64,000 nt of DNA from Leifsonia poae (GTDB taxonomy: Bacteria; Actinomycetota; Actinomycetes; Actinomycetales; Microbacteriaceae): NCBI RefSeq assembly GCF_027921845.1, contig NZ_BSEN01000003.1, positions 99,657 to 163,656 of the forward strand, read 5' to 3'. Under the pieces are notes generated by a model that did not search any database, was not told the origin of the DNA, and was given only the letters and a program-made list of their open reading frames with translations. A program made the position numbers and the translations under genes. Positions 18,151 to 27,600 of this stretch are shown here, piece after piece; the stretch's first letter is position 1; every line of letters starts with the position of its first letter.

Positions 18151-18783
18151 ATGTCCCATCGCACCCGATTCGTCTTCGTCGGCGACTCGATCACCGACTG
18201 CGGCCGCGATCGGGGCGACTCCGCGTCGCTCGGCGATGGCTACGTCCGCATCCTCGCGGACGCCATCGCCGAGCGCGCTGGAGGGGCGGACGTGCGCAAC
18301 GTCGGCGTCTCCGGCGATCGAGCGATCGACCTGGAGGCCCGCTGGGCGACCGACGTCGTGGCCGCCCACCCGGACGTGCTCACCGTCTACGTCGGAGTCA
18401 ACGACATGTGGCGCCGCTTCGACAGCGACGACCCCACGTCGCCCGAGGCCTTCCAGGCGACCCTGCTCCGACTCCTCGACACCCTGCCTGCTCCCCTGCC
18501 CCGCCTCCTGATCATTGAGCCCTTCTTCCTGCCGTCCACGCCCGCACACCGCGAGTGGATCGACGACCTCGACGGCAAGCGCGCGGTGCTCCGCCGAGTT
18601 GCCGACCAGTACGGGGCGACGTTCGTTCCGCTGCACGACCGCCTGACCGCCGCTGCGGCCGAGAGCGGCATCGCCGCCATCGCCCCGGACGGCGTGCACC
18701 CGAGCCCCGCCGGCCACGCCCTGATCGCCGAAGCGTGGCTGGAGGCGTTCGGAGCGACCGATCCGGATGCGCGGGCGTCCTGA
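18151..18783 (+). CDS. SGNH/GDSL hydrolase, probable carbohydrate deacetylase
   Basis: A 210-residue SGNH esterase with all four blocks visible: GDSIT (block I, nucleophile Ser), the Gly of NVGVSGDR (block II), GVND (block III, oxyanion Asn) and DGVHPSPAGH (block V, Asp and His). No signal peptide. It starts 13 bp after the GH27 stop and ends 3 bp before a CE7-type esterase gene, so it belongs to the glycan operon. Removal of O-acetyl groups from imported plant oligosaccharides is the likely task. That is inferred from context. Confidence 0.88.
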   Translation: MSHRTRFVFVGDSITDCGRDRGDSASLGDGYVRILADAIAERAGGADVRNVGVSGDRAIDLEARWATDVVAAHPDVLTVYVGVNDMWRRFDSDDPTSPEAFQATLLRLLDTLPAPLPRLLIIEPFFLPSTPAHREWIDDLDGKRAVLRRVADQYGATFVPLHDRLTAAAAESGIAAIAPDGVHPSPAGHALIAEAWLEAFGATDPDARAS

Positions 18784-18786
18784 CCG

Positions 18787-19698
18787 ATGAACCCGCTGCA
18801 CCCCGAGGCCCCGGTGGGTCACGAACCCCTGCCGACACCGGACGACTATCGGGACTTCTGGGCGGCCGCGATGGAGGATGCACGCCGGTTCCCGCTCGCG
18901 ACCGGCATCGAACCGATCGACACGAGGCTGACGATGATCGACGTGTTCGACGTCACCTTCCGGGGCTCGAACGGCCGGGCGGTGAGCGGTTGGCTGAGGC
19001 TACCGCGCCACCGCCCCGGCCCCCTCCCTGCCGTCGTTCACGCGAACGGCTACGGTGCCGGCAGGCTGGCGCCGATCGACGACCTCACCTGGTCGGCGGC
19101 CGGCTTCGCTCACCTCGTGGTGAACACCCACGGTCAGGGCGGCGGCAGCGCCGGGCACCTGCTCGAGAGCATCGACGACGCTGAGAACTCCTACTACCGA
19201 GGGGTCTTCGTGGATGTCGCACGGGCCGTCGACGCCGTCCGCGGCCTGGCCGAGGTCGACCCATCGCGCGTGGCGATGATCGGCAACAGCCAGGGCGGAG
19301 GCATCGCCCTGGGCGTCGGAGCCCTCGTGCCGGACCTCGTCGCCGTCCTCGCCCAGGCCCCCTTCCTGACGGACGCACCCGAGGCCGTTCGGCGCGCGGC
19401 GCAGGGGCCCTGGACCGAGCTGCGCGGCTACCTCCGCGAGCATCCCGACCGCGCCACCGCCGTCGCGCGCACGCTCTCCTACGTCGACGGGGTCACCTCC
19501 GCCCGCCACGCGACGGCGCCGGGCTGGATGTCGGCGGGCCTCGACGACGACATCTGCCCTCCGCAGACCACCCGCGCGGCGGCCGCGGCGTACGCGGCAC
19601 CGCTCGTTTTCCGCGAATGGCCGGATGCCGGCCACGAGGCCGGCGGCGCCGCCGACCGGGAGGCAGCCCTCGCGGTGCTCACGCAGCGCTTCGCCTAG
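18787..19698 (+). CDS. CE7-like acetyl xylan esterase / cephalosporin-C deacetylase family
   Basis: A 303-residue alpha/beta hydrolase of the AXE1/CE7 type. The N-terminal segment (PTPDDYRDFWAAAMEDAR), the THGQGG turn where the family usually has RGQG, the nucleophile elbow GNSQGG and the catalytic His in GHE match the family. The catalytic Asp is probably in GLDDDICPP. The second esterase in this operon, it would deacetylate a wide range of acetylated sugars in the cytoplasm. Its stop overlaps that of the convergent VIT1-like gene in a CTAG. Confidence 0.85.
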   Translation: MNPLHPEAPVGHEPLPTPDDYRDFWAAAMEDARRFPLATGIEPIDTRLTMIDVFDVTFRGSNGRAVSGWLRLPRHRPGPLPAVVHANGYGAGRLAPIDDLTWSAAGFAHLVVNTHGQGGGSAGHLLESIDDAENSYYRGVFVDVARAVDAVRGLAEVDPSRVAMIGNSQGGGIALGVGALVPDLVAVLAQAPFLTDAPEAVRRAAQGPWTELRGYLREHPDRATAVARTLSYVDGVTSARHATAPGWMSAGLDDDICPPQTTRAAAAAYAAPLVFREWPDAGHEAGGAADREAALAVLTQRFA

Positions 19699-20402
19699 AA
19701 GATCAGCACGCCCGCGAGATAGCTGACCCCGAGCGTCCCGACGCCGACCGTGAGCGACCGCCCGATCGTGCGGAGAACCGTCGTGCGCCCGCTGCGCGCG
19801 CTCACGATCGAGGTCAGGATCAGCGAGACGATCACGGCGAGCAGCACCGCCCACGCCTCGAGCCGTCCCGGCACCAGGATCGTGATCAGCAGCGGGACCA
19901 GCGCGCCCAGCACGAAAGCGACACCCGCGGTGACCCCCGACCAGATCGGCGCCGCCCTCGACATCACCTCGCGGATGCCGTGCTCGGTCTCGAGCTGCGC
20001 GCCCAGCGCATCCGCCGCCGTCAGCTGTTCGGCCACCTGACGTGCGAGCTCGGCTGTCAGCCCTTTTCGCTCGTAGTACCCGGCCAGTTCGACGACCTCA
20101 TCCTCCGGACTGAGCGCGAGCTGCGCGGCCTCCTCCCGCGCGACCCTGAGCTGGGCCTCACGCTCGGCGGCCTCCTCCGACCACTTCGCGCCGCCCAGGC
20201 TGAGTCCGCCGGCCACGGTCGCCACGATCGCGGCTGTCAGGAGTGTCGCGTCGTTCGCCCCGGCCCCCGCGAAACCCTCGAGCACACCGGCCGTCGCGAT
20301 GATGCCGTCGTTGGCGTCCACGGTCCACGAACGCAGGGATGCCGCATCCGTCACTGCATCGCGGAACCGGATGAGCAGGCTGGCCATGCGCCATGTTCTC
20401 AC
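19695..20402 (-). CDS. VIT1/CCC1-family iron/manganese transporter
   Basis: A 235-residue (GTG start) or 230-residue (ATG at 20387) membrane protein. The signature SWTVDANDGIIATAGVLEGFAG is the first transmembrane helix and turn of the VIT1/CCC1 family. A charged helical insert (residues ~75-135, EEAAEREAQLRVAREEAAQ) corresponds to the metal-binding helical domain. Three hydrophobic helices follow. The family moves Fe2+/Mn2+ out of the cytosol, so a detoxification role is likely. It is a single gene, convergent with the esterase operon, and neither start has a strong ribosome site. Confidence 0.88.
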   Translation of the reverse strand: MRTWRMASLLIRFRDAVTDAASLRSWTVDANDGIIATAGVLEGFAGAGANDATLLTAAIVATVAGGLSLGGAKWSEEAAEREAQLRVAREEAAQLALSPEDEVVELAGYYERKGLTAELARQVAEQLTAADALGAQLETEHGIREVMSRAAPIWSGVTAGVAFVLGALVPLLITILVPGRLEAWAVLLAVIVSLILTSIVSARSGRTTVLRTIGRSLTVGVGTLGVSYLAGVLIF

Positions 20403-20447
20403 GACCGTGCGCTGCGAACGTCCGCTCAGCCCGGGGCGGACGCCGAT

Positions 20448-21647
20448 TCAGCGCGGCGACCGGAGCCCGGTCGGCAGCGCGTAGTCGGGAACGCTGTCAT
20501 CGGTGGCGAACATGTCGGTCATCTTCATCATCGCGGCGAAGGCGAGCCGATTCGAGAACGTGAAGTCCCGCATCCGGATGCGCGCCCGCGACGGCGGAGC
20601 GAGGAACGGTCCCGCGTTGCCGGACCGCGCGATCTTCGTCGGCTTCAGCATGCGCCGGTTGTAACCGGCGAAGGCGGCCCGATGGTCGCCGCCTGCGGCC
20701 GCGAGCTCTCCGGCGAGGATGTACGCGCCGACCAGGGCGAGCCCGGTGCCGAACCCGCCCAGGGTGTTGGCGTACCCGGCGTCGCCCACGAGGGCGACGC
20801 GTCCGGAGGTGAACGCGGTCATCGTGGTCCTCGCCAGCGCGTCGAGGTAGAACTCGTCGCTGGCGAGCGCGGCGGTGAGAAGCTCGGGCACCCGCCAGCC
20901 GGCATGCTCGAACCCGCGGGCGAGAAAACGCTTCTGGGAGTCGACGTCGTGGCGGTCGTAATCGCCGTTCTTCGCTGCGAACACGAACAACTGCGGTGCC
21001 TTCGAGCCTCCGAGAATCGCCAGCCGGCCCGGCTCGTTGTAGGCGTACCCGACCTGCCGTCCGCTCGGCAGCACCATCTCGAGGTCGCTCGGCACGGTGG
21101 CGCCCGCCACCGCGTAGTAGTGGCCGAGCGGCTTCACGAACTCCACCTCCGGCCCGAACGCCAGGCGGCGCACGCCCGAGTGCACGCCGTCCGCCCCGAG
21201 CACGAGATCGAAGGTCTCCGACGCGCGATCCACGAACGACGCCTCGACTCCGCGACCGGTATCGGTCAACTCCGTGATGCGGTCGCCGAAGACGTAGTCG
21301 CACGCCGCAGCGCTGTGCTTGTGCAGGATGCCGGCCAGATCGCCTCGCAGGATCTCGATGTCGCCGCCGATGAACTCGCCGGGCATCACGGCTCTGACCC
21401 TGTCTTCGTCGTCGACGATGCGCAGATCGGTCTTGGGTGTCTGCGCGGCGACGATGTCGTCCCAGATCCCCATGCGCTCCAAGACCAAGCGGTGAGTGCG
21501 CCCCTTGAAGTCGACGGCCTGGCCGCCTGGCCTCAGCGAGGGCGCCTGCTCGACGACGGTCACGTCGTATCCGAGCCTGCTCAGCCAGAGTGCCGCGGCC
21601 GGTCCGGCGATGCTCGCACCGGAGATGAGTACCTTCTTCGACGTCAT
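20448..21647 (-). CDS. FAD-dependent aromatic-type monooxygenase (PHBH fold, Tet(X)-like)
   Basis: A 399-residue flavoprotein. The N-terminal dinucleotide motif reads ISGASIAGPAAALWLSRLGY, the DG motif LVLGADGVHSGVR binds the cofactor pyrophosphate and NADPH, and the GD motif ALVGDAGYANTLGGFGTGLAL contacts the ribityl chain. Length and motifs match the family that includes Tet(X) and phenol-type hydroxylases. It is divergent from a TetR regulator 92 bp away, the arrangement typical of drug- or phenolic-inducible monooxygenases. The substrate is unknown, and resistance is a possibility but not shown. Confidence 0.9.
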   Translation of the reverse strand: MTSKKVLISGASIAGPAAALWLSRLGYDVTVVEQAPSLRPGGQAVDFKGRTHRLVLERMGIWDDIVAAQTPKTDLRIVDDEDRVRAVMPGEFIGGDIEILRGDLAGILHKHSAAACDYVFGDRITELTDTGRGVEASFVDRASETFDLVLGADGVHSGVRRLAFGPEVEFVKPLGHYYAVAGATVPSDLEMVLPSGRQVGYAYNEPGRLAILGGSKAPQLFVFAAKNGDYDRHDVDSQKRFLARGFEHAGWRVPELLTAALASDEFYLDALARTTMTAFTSGRVALVGDAGYANTLGGFGTGLALVGAYILAGELAAAGGDHRAAFAGYNRRMLKPTKIARSGNAGPFLAPPSRARIRMRDFTFSNRLAFAAMMKMTDMFATDDSVPDYALPTGLRSPR

Positions 21648-21677
21648 GAGACGCCCCTTCCTTCGTAATTGCGTCCG

Positions 21678-21707
21678 ATGGACACAAATTAGCGTATGGT
21701 AGACACA
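21678..21707. promoter_or_regulatory. Direct repeats in the monooxygenase/TetR divergent promoter
   Basis: ATGGACACA (21678-21686) and GTAGACACA (21699-21707) are spaced 21 bp apart, two helical turns. They lie in the AT-richest part of the 92-bp region between the divergent genes, overlapping a TATGGT -10-like element. They are candidate binding sites for the linked TetR protein, although TetR proteins more often use inverted repeats. Confidence 0.35.
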
Positions 21708-21739
21708 GTTTCAAGTCCCTGCGTCGAAAGGAGCCTTCG

Positions 21740-22462
21740 GTGGCTGCCAACCGGACACTTCTCTGGCCCACCGAGCGCAGCACGAAGCGCGGACCGAAAC
21801 CGAAGATGACCCTGGAGCGCATCGTCGACGCCGCGATCGGTGTCGCCGACAGCGACGGCCTTGCCGCCGTCTCCATGCAACGGGTCGCGGACGAGCTGGG
21901 CGCGACCAAGATGTCGCTGTACCGCTACGTGCCGGGAAAATCCGACCTGACCGCCTTGATGCTGGACACGAAGATGGGCCCCGCCCCCGTGCCGCCTGCG
22001 CGTGCGACAGCGCCTGCGAACACGGAGTGGCGCGAAGGCCTCGCCGCCTGGACGGTGGAGCTGCACCGTCGGCTCGCAGACGCACCATGGGCACTGGAAC
22101 TGTCCGTCGGCGCCCGCGTGATCGGGCCGAACGAGCTGTCGTGGATGGAGCTCGGCCTCACCGCCCTTTCCGGCACGCCACTGAACGGCGCCGAGCAGCT
22201 GGATGTGCTCGCCTTGCTCAGCGGGCACGTGCGCAGCATCGTCCAGCAGCAGACCGCGAACGGCGAGACGGAACGAGCGACCGCGCTCCTAATGTCCTCG
22301 ATCATCGATGAGCATGCCGCGCGCTTCCCGCACGTGGCGAAGGCATTCGACAGCGCGTCCTCCGCAGGCGACCGCGACAATGCACTGGCGTTCGGAACCG
22401 ACCGCATCCTCGACGGGATCCAGACCCTCATCGATGTCCGCACCGCCTCGTCGAGGCCGTGA
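21740..22462 (+). CDS. TetR/AcrR-family repressor
   Basis: A 240-residue regulator with GTG start at 21740, set by AAAGGAG 7 bases upstream. Residues ~22-70 are the TetR DNA-binding domain (TLERIVDAAIGVADSDG, then SMQRVADELGATKMSLYRYV). The remaining ~165 residues form the helical ligand-binding and dimer domain. It is divergent from the FAD monooxygenase and probably represses it until an inducer binds. The MSLYRYV recognition helix and Pro/Ala-rich link resemble the TetR subfamily that has a TetR_C-type sensor domain. Confidence 0.92.
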   Translation: MAANRTLLWPTERSTKRGPKPKMTLERIVDAAIGVADSDGLAAVSMQRVADELGATKMSLYRYVPGKSDLTALMLDTKMGPAPVPPARATAPANTEWREGLAAWTVELHRRLADAPWALELSVGARVIGPNELSWMELGLTALSGTPLNGAEQLDVLALLSGHVRSIVQQQTANGETERATALLMSSIIDEHAARFPHVAKAFDSASSAGDRDNALAFGTDRILDGIQTLIDVRTASSRP

Positions 22463-22586
22463 TCGACGCAGAGCCGGATGACTCCCGATCGCCCGCCTGA
22501 CGAGGCCTTTCGATGGCGGTCGGTGCGCGCCTAGAGTTGGTCGTGCACGGGAAGAAGCAAACCCACTTTCGGGAGAGGAACGCTCC

Positions 22587-22727
22587 GTGAACAGAAGAGA
22601 GCGACGCGAGCAGGAAGCCACAGCGGAGGCGCACGCGCAGGCCGAAGCGGCGACGGCAGCGACCGAGACGGACGACACGTCCATCGACGCAGACGAGTCC
22701 CTCGAGTCCGAGGAAGAACCGGACTAG
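22587..22727 (+). CDS. Small, highly charged hypothetical protein
   Basis: A 46-residue frame with GTG start and a GGGAGAGGAA ribosome site. The peptide begins with a basic stretch (MNRRERREQE) and ends in a strongly acidic tail (DESLESEEEPD), with an Ala/Glu-rich middle likely to be helical or disordered. A TAGAGT -10-like box lies ~45 bp upstream. No family is recognised. It sits alone between a TetR gene and the next, convergent, TetR gene. A genuine short protein is plausible because of the good initiation signals and the codon bias. Confidence 0.5.
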   Translation: MNRRERREQEATAEAHAQAEAATAATETDDTSIDADESLESEEEPD

Positions 22728-22740
22728 AGCCCGAGCGTCG

Positions 22741-23352
22741 TCAGTCGACGTCCGTGGCCCGCAATCCGGCGAGCAGCAATCGCACCATCCGCTCAGCCTG
22801 GCCCGGATTCTCACCGGATGGTCCGCCACCGTGGCAGAGGTTGGCGACCGCGCCGAGGAACTCGGTCGCCTCGACATCCTGAACGATGTCCCCGGATTCG
22901 GTCGCCGCAGCGAGCAGGCGCTGGAGCGTGGGCGCGAGACGCGTCGCGAAGTACTCGGCGAGCGGCTCGTACGCCGCGTCACCCGAGTGCAGCGCAGCGG
23001 CGAGACCGCGCTTCGTCGCGACGAACTGCATGTAGCGCATGATCCAGTGGTCGAGCGCCTCGCCGGGAGGATACGTGGCCTCGATCTCGGTCGCAGCGTC
23101 GACGCAGGCGTCGATCTCGCGTCGGAACACCGCCGAGATGAGATCGGACCGGAGCGGGTAGTGCCGGTAGAGCGTGCCGACCCCGACGCCGGCACGCTCA
23201 GCGATCGATCGAACGGGGGCGTCCACGCCGGCCTCGGCGAACACCGCCTTCGCGGCCTCCAGCAGGGCGTCGGCGTTGTGTCGCGCGTCCGCACGCATCG
23301 GGCGCTGTCGGTGATCCGCCACGATTCCGGCGGTACTCGCTGCGGTTGGCAC
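22741..23352 (-). CDS. TetR-family repressor paired with aldo/keto reductase
   Basis: A 203-residue regulator. The GTG at 23352 is chosen because GGAGAT precedes it and because longer starts would run through the operator palindromes. Residues ~20-68 are the DNA-binding domain (HNADALLEAAKAVFAEAG; RSIAERAGVGVGTLYRHYP), followed by a helical sensor domain. It is divergent from the aldo/keto reductase at 23527. Two matching palindromes lie directly upstream, so it probably represses itself and the reductase. The inducer is unknown. Confidence 0.9.
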   Translation of the reverse strand: MPTAASTAGIVADHRQRPMRADARHNADALLEAAKAVFAEAGVDAPVRSIAERAGVGVGTLYRHYPLRSDLISAVFRREIDACVDAATEIEATYPPGEALDHWIMRYMQFVATKRGLAAALHSGDAAYEPLAEYFATRLAPTLQRLLAAATESGDIVQDVEATEFLGAVANLCHGGGPSGENPGQAERMVRLLLAGLRATDVD

Positions 23353-23370
23353 GCACCATCTCCTTGCATC

Positions 23371-23419
23371 CGGAACGCTGTTCCGTATAGAGTCGGGAAC
23401 TAAGCGGAACGCCGCTCCG
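23371..23419. promoter_or_regulatory. Two TetR-type operators upstream of the 23352 regulator
   Basis: The first site has perfect arms CGGAAC and GTTCCG around GCT (23371-23385). The second has CGGAAC and GCTCCG around GCC (23405-23419), with 5 of 6 positions paired. Their centres are 34 bp apart, and a TATAGA-like -10 lies between them. A GGGAAC half-site occurs at 23395-23400. The consensus is CGGAAC-N3-GTTCCG. Confidence 0.75.
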
Positions 23420-23485
23420 GTAACTCGCCGGTGCACCCCAACTCATCCGGAGTGATGTTCCACTTCGCTCGATCCTAGGTCACTC

Positions 23486-23502
23486 CCGTGACCGTGTCAC
23501 GG
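23486..23502. promoter_or_regulatory. Palindrome just upstream of aldo/keto reductase
   Basis: Perfect 7-bp arms CCGTGAC and GTCACGG flank CGT, 25 bp before the reductase start and nested among further GTCAC/GTGAC half-sites from 23479 to 23505. The sequence differs from the two CGGAAC sites, so a second regulator or a transcript hairpin is possible. Confidence 0.45.
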
Positions 23503-23526
23503 TGACAATCACAAGGAGCAGACACC

Positions 23527-24552
23527 ATGCAATACCGCACACTCGGCCGCACCGGCATCCAGGTGACCCCGTACGCTCTCGGCGCGATGATGCTCGGATC
23601 GCTGGGAAACCCCGACCGGCAGCAGGGAATCGCCATCATCCATCGGGCCCTCGACGCGGGCATCAACTTCGTCGACACCGCCGACCGGTACGGGGACTCC
23701 GAGGAGGTCGTCGGCGAAGCACTCAAGGGTCGTCGCGACGAGGTCGTTCTGGCCACGAAGTTCTGGGGACCCGTCGACGACGACATCAACCATCGCGGCG
23801 CATCCCGTCGCTGGATCATGGAGGCGGTCGAGCGTTCGCTCCGCCGCCTGCAGACGGACCACATCGACCTCTATCAACTGCACCGGCCCGACCCGGAGAC
23901 CGACATCGACGAGACCCTCTCCGCGCTCACCGATCTCGTTCGCCAGGGCAAAGTCCGCGCGATCGGCTCGTCGTCGATGCGGGGGTCGGAGATCGTCGAG
24001 GCGCAGTGGATGTCCGAGCGCCGAGGGTTCGAGCGGTTCCGCACCGAGCAGCCGAACTACTCGATCCTCGACCGCGAGATCGAGCGCGAGATCCTCCCCG
24101 TGGCCGAACGCTACGGGATGGGCACGCTCGTCTACAGCCCGCTCGCGGGCGGCACCCTGACCGGGCGATACCGGGCGGGCGCGGACAACGACAACTTCCG
24201 CTCCGCGAGAACCGGGATGCGCCACTTCCGGGATGAGCGCCGACTGGCGGTCGTCGAGGAACTCATCGCGCTTTCCGACGAAGTCGGCGTGAAGCTGACG
24301 CACCTCGCCATGGCGTTCGTCATCGCTCACCCGGGCGTCACCTCCGCGATCGCCGGCCCGCGCACGATGGAGCAGCTGGAGGACACCCTCGCCGGAGTCG
24401 ACGTCGCGCTCTCGGACGAGGTGCTCGACCGCATCGACGCGATCGTGCCGCCCGGCGAGAGCATCGGCGCGATGGACATGGTCTACCGCGGCCCCGAGGT
24501 CGGCGACCCGAGCGCGCGCCGGCGGCCGGAGACGCAGCGTTCGGCCGCGTAG
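23527..24552 (+). CDS. Aldo/keto reductase
   Basis: A 341-residue cytoplasmic NADPH-dependent oxidoreductase with the AKR (beta/alpha)8 barrel. The catalytic tetrad is visible: Asp50 and Tyr55 in FVDTADRYGDSE, Lys78 in VVLATKFWG, and His in YQLHRPDPE. The C-terminal IAGPRTMEQLEDTL helix is the coenzyme phosphate site. The ATG at 23527 follows AAGGAG. It is divergent from a TetR gene with strong operators between them, suggesting induction by a toxic carbonyl or a xenobiotic. Confidence 0.94.
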   Translation: MQYRTLGRTGIQVTPYALGAMMLGSLGNPDRQQGIAIIHRALDAGINFVDTADRYGDSEEVVGEALKGRRDEVVLATKFWGPVDDDINHRGASRRWIMEAVERSLRRLQTDHIDLYQLHRPDPETDIDETLSALTDLVRQGKVRAIGSSSMRGSEIVEAQWMSERRGFERFRTEQPNYSILDREIEREILPVAERYGMGTLVYSPLAGGTLTGRYRAGADNDNFRSARTGMRHFRDERRLAVVEELIALSDEVGVKLTHLAMAFVIAHPGVTSAIAGPRTMEQLEDTLAGVDVALSDEVLDRIDAIVPPGESIGAMDMVYRGPEVGDPSARRRPETQRSAA

Positions 24553-24572
24553 CCGCACGCTTTCTCCGCTAT

Positions 24573-24589
24573 AGTGAGGCACTCTCACT
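24573..24589 (+). promoter_or_regulatory. Promoter -10 and overlapping inverted repeat before the patatin-membrane gene
   Basis: A TATAGT -10 element (24570-24575) overlaps a perfect repeat AGTGAG / CTCACT (24573-24578 and 24584-24589) with a 5-bp spacer. It lies 22 bp before the GTG start at 24611. An operator that blocks RNA polymerase is the simplest reading. Confidence 0.5.
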
Positions 24590-24610
24590 TGAGCGAACCC
24601 GTGTCCGGGG

Positions 24611-27600
24611 GTGGCGATGTCGTTACCTGGTTATGTCTGGCCTGCTGTTCGCGCCGAATCCGTCCGAGCCACTGTTCGGGACCGCGGCAGGCGCATCGCG
24701 ACGCTGCTGTGTTTCGCGATGCTCGCGGCCGCCAGCCTGCTGACGATCGCCGGCCTCGACCAGCTGATCGGGCAGGCGATCGGCAAGGATCGGCAGAGTC
24801 ACCCCCTCTCCGGCGTCATCGGCCTCGGCGCGGCGACGAACGTCTCGTCGTGGGCTCAGTGGTACACCAGCGGCCGGGCCGACGCCGTCGGCTGGTGGAT
24901 ATTGTTCTCGGTCGCCGCGGATGCCCTGTTCGTGGTCGCCTACGCGGTGATCCTGCTGCGGTTGGTCGCTCGAGCCACTCCGCCGGCGCCCTCCGACATG
25001 GTCGCGGGACACTCCTGGACGAACGTCAGCAGACTCTTCCTCCAGCTGCTGATCCTGTTGGAGGCGATCGAGGCCGTCGTTCTGATCGTGGGGGCGATGA
25101 CGCTTCTCTCCAGCGCCGGCTCGGCCACTCAGCCACCCTCTTTGGCGCTCATCGGGACGATCGAGGCCGCTGTGGCAACCGGCAAATGGATCGCCTTCGG
25201 TCTGCTCGTGATCGCGGTGCTGAGGAACCCCGGAACGCGCGGTGTGCTCTGGCGGGTGACTCGGAACATGTCCCAAGCGGTCTGGGTGCATCGGCTGTCG
25301 GCTGTGCTGGTACTCGCGCTGGTCGTGCTGGCGTGCATCCCGTCGGACGGCGTGCTCGATCAACTGCCAGACGTGCAACGCCAGTGGCTCGACGACCTCC
25401 CCTGGGGCGCTGTGCACTACGCAGGGATCGCCGCGGCGACGTTGGGACTCGCGGCGGTCGGGCTCTTCCTCCTCGGACGACAGCGTTCGCGCTGCAGCTA
25501 CGATTTCCGCGTCCGCCAGTACCCGGAATCGGCGAAGCTGCCGGCTGAGCGCCAGTGGATCTGGTGGTCGATCCCCGTTGTCGCGTGGCTCGTCCTGGCT
25601 GTGTGGACGCTGCTCGCGTCGCTTATCGCGGGGGCCACGTGGCCCGCGATCATGACGCAGTTCGACTCCGCAGCCGCGCTGTTCCTCGGGATCCCGATCG
25701 CGGTGATCGTGGTCTCCGCGCTGCTCGAGCGGCGACGTCCCCCGGTGATGATCGACGTCGAACCGGATCCCGACCGGGCTGTCTACGCGTGGCTTTTCGG
25801 CGACGTCCTGGCTGTGCTCGTGCTCTGCGTCGGCGGGCTCGGCCTCGTGCGATCGTTTGCCGGGCCGACGTTCCTGAGCCCGTCCGGATGGGCGATCGGC
25901 ATCTTCGTGCTCGGGTTCGTCAGCGCCGTACTGTGGCCGCTCGTCGTCGTCGGGCTCACGGGCTACGCGCGTCCCGCACCCGACGCCGGATGGCTGCGGA
26001 TCACGTCCGCTCCTGCGCGCGCTCTCGGTTGGATCAACCGATGGGCCGATCCGACCGCCACGCCGACACCGGCGCGATCGGCCCGGAACCGTCGAGGCCT
26101 CTTCGCGCTGATCTGTGCAGGCGTCGCGGTGATCGCGCTGGCGCTCGTGTTCCCGGCCGACTTCGCCGCTGCGCTCGGAGGAGTCGGTGTCACGGTCGCC
26201 CTGATCACCGCCTGGGGTGTGATCCTGGGAGCCTTCACGGTGGCATTGCAGGACTACCAGGTGCTGGCGGTCTTCCGGGGCCTCCGCCTGAAAGCCGCGC
26301 CCATCCTGACCCTCGCGATCGCACTCCCACTCGTTTTCACCATTACCGGAGCATCGGTCTGGGGCGGCGACGCGACCGCGCACGCGATCCGGATCGGGCA
26401 CGACTCGACCGGTCCGGCCTCGACGCCGCCCGCATCCCGAGACATGGTCGACGCACTGCGCGGTCGAATCGACGCGGCGCGGTGCTACCTGACCCTGCCG
26501 GACGGCACGGTCGTGAAACCCGTGATCATCGTGGCTGCCGAGGGCGGTGGCATCCGTGCTGCGTACTTCACCGTGAAGGCGCTGCAGAAGCTGGGGAGCG
26601 CAGGCTGCCTTGCCCAGTCCGTCGCGCTCTCCAGCGGCGTCTCCGGAGGCTCTCTCGGTCTGGCATTGACGAAGACGTCGGGCGGAGACGCACTCGCGAA
26701 GGTCCGCGCCGTGTCGGCGCAGAGCGTCGTCGCCAGCGGAGTGACGGGTCTCCTCGCAGGTGACCTCGTCGCCGGCAACCTCGGGATGCACGTCCCCTCC
26801 GTCATGGACGGCCGCATCGGCTGGCGGGATCGCGCCTCCCTCATCGAGCAGGGCTGGATCGACGCAGCACCGGGACTGGGGCGGCAGTTCGACGTCACGC
26901 CGACCGATACGACCGGATACACTCTGTTCAATTCGACCGACGCACGCTCGAAATGCCGGGTGATCATCGGGCAGCTGGCAACCGGCGCCGCACAACTGTC
27001 GGGGAGCGACTCGTCACCGGTCACGTGCTCCCGACCGGGCGTGCAGCCGGCCGAGACCGCGGACCTTGCGACGATCAGCGGCCAACAGTGTCCGGCCTCG
27101 CTGGATTGGGCGGGCGCAGCGATGCTGTCCGCTCGATTCCCCATCATCACCCCGGCCGGCCGACTGCCGAGCGGAAGCGCGTGCTCGGAGGGGAAGACCG
27201 TCGAGCTCATCGACGGGGGCTACGCAGAAGGTTCGGCACTCGGCACCGTCGCCGATCTCGCACCGACGATCACGACGGCGGTCCGCGAATACAATCTGTC
27301 GCGGCACGGCGCGGAACCGTTCGCGTTGCCGCTCCTCCTCTTCCTGCGGAACTCCAGCGGGTTCGACCTGCAAGCGAAAGAAGCGGGTGTCGTCGCCGAA
27401 CCTCTCGTGCCGCTCGAAGGTAGGGATGCGGCGAGCGCGCAGTCCGACCACCGAGCGCTCATCCAGAGGATCATCGCCAACTTCCAGCGCGCGTGTCCGG
27501 CACACTCGGAGGCGTGCGCGACGCAGACGGAGGGGTTCGCCGACGAATACGGCTCAAACGCGATCGTCGTCTCCCCCTTCACCCGGCCGACCATCGCTGC

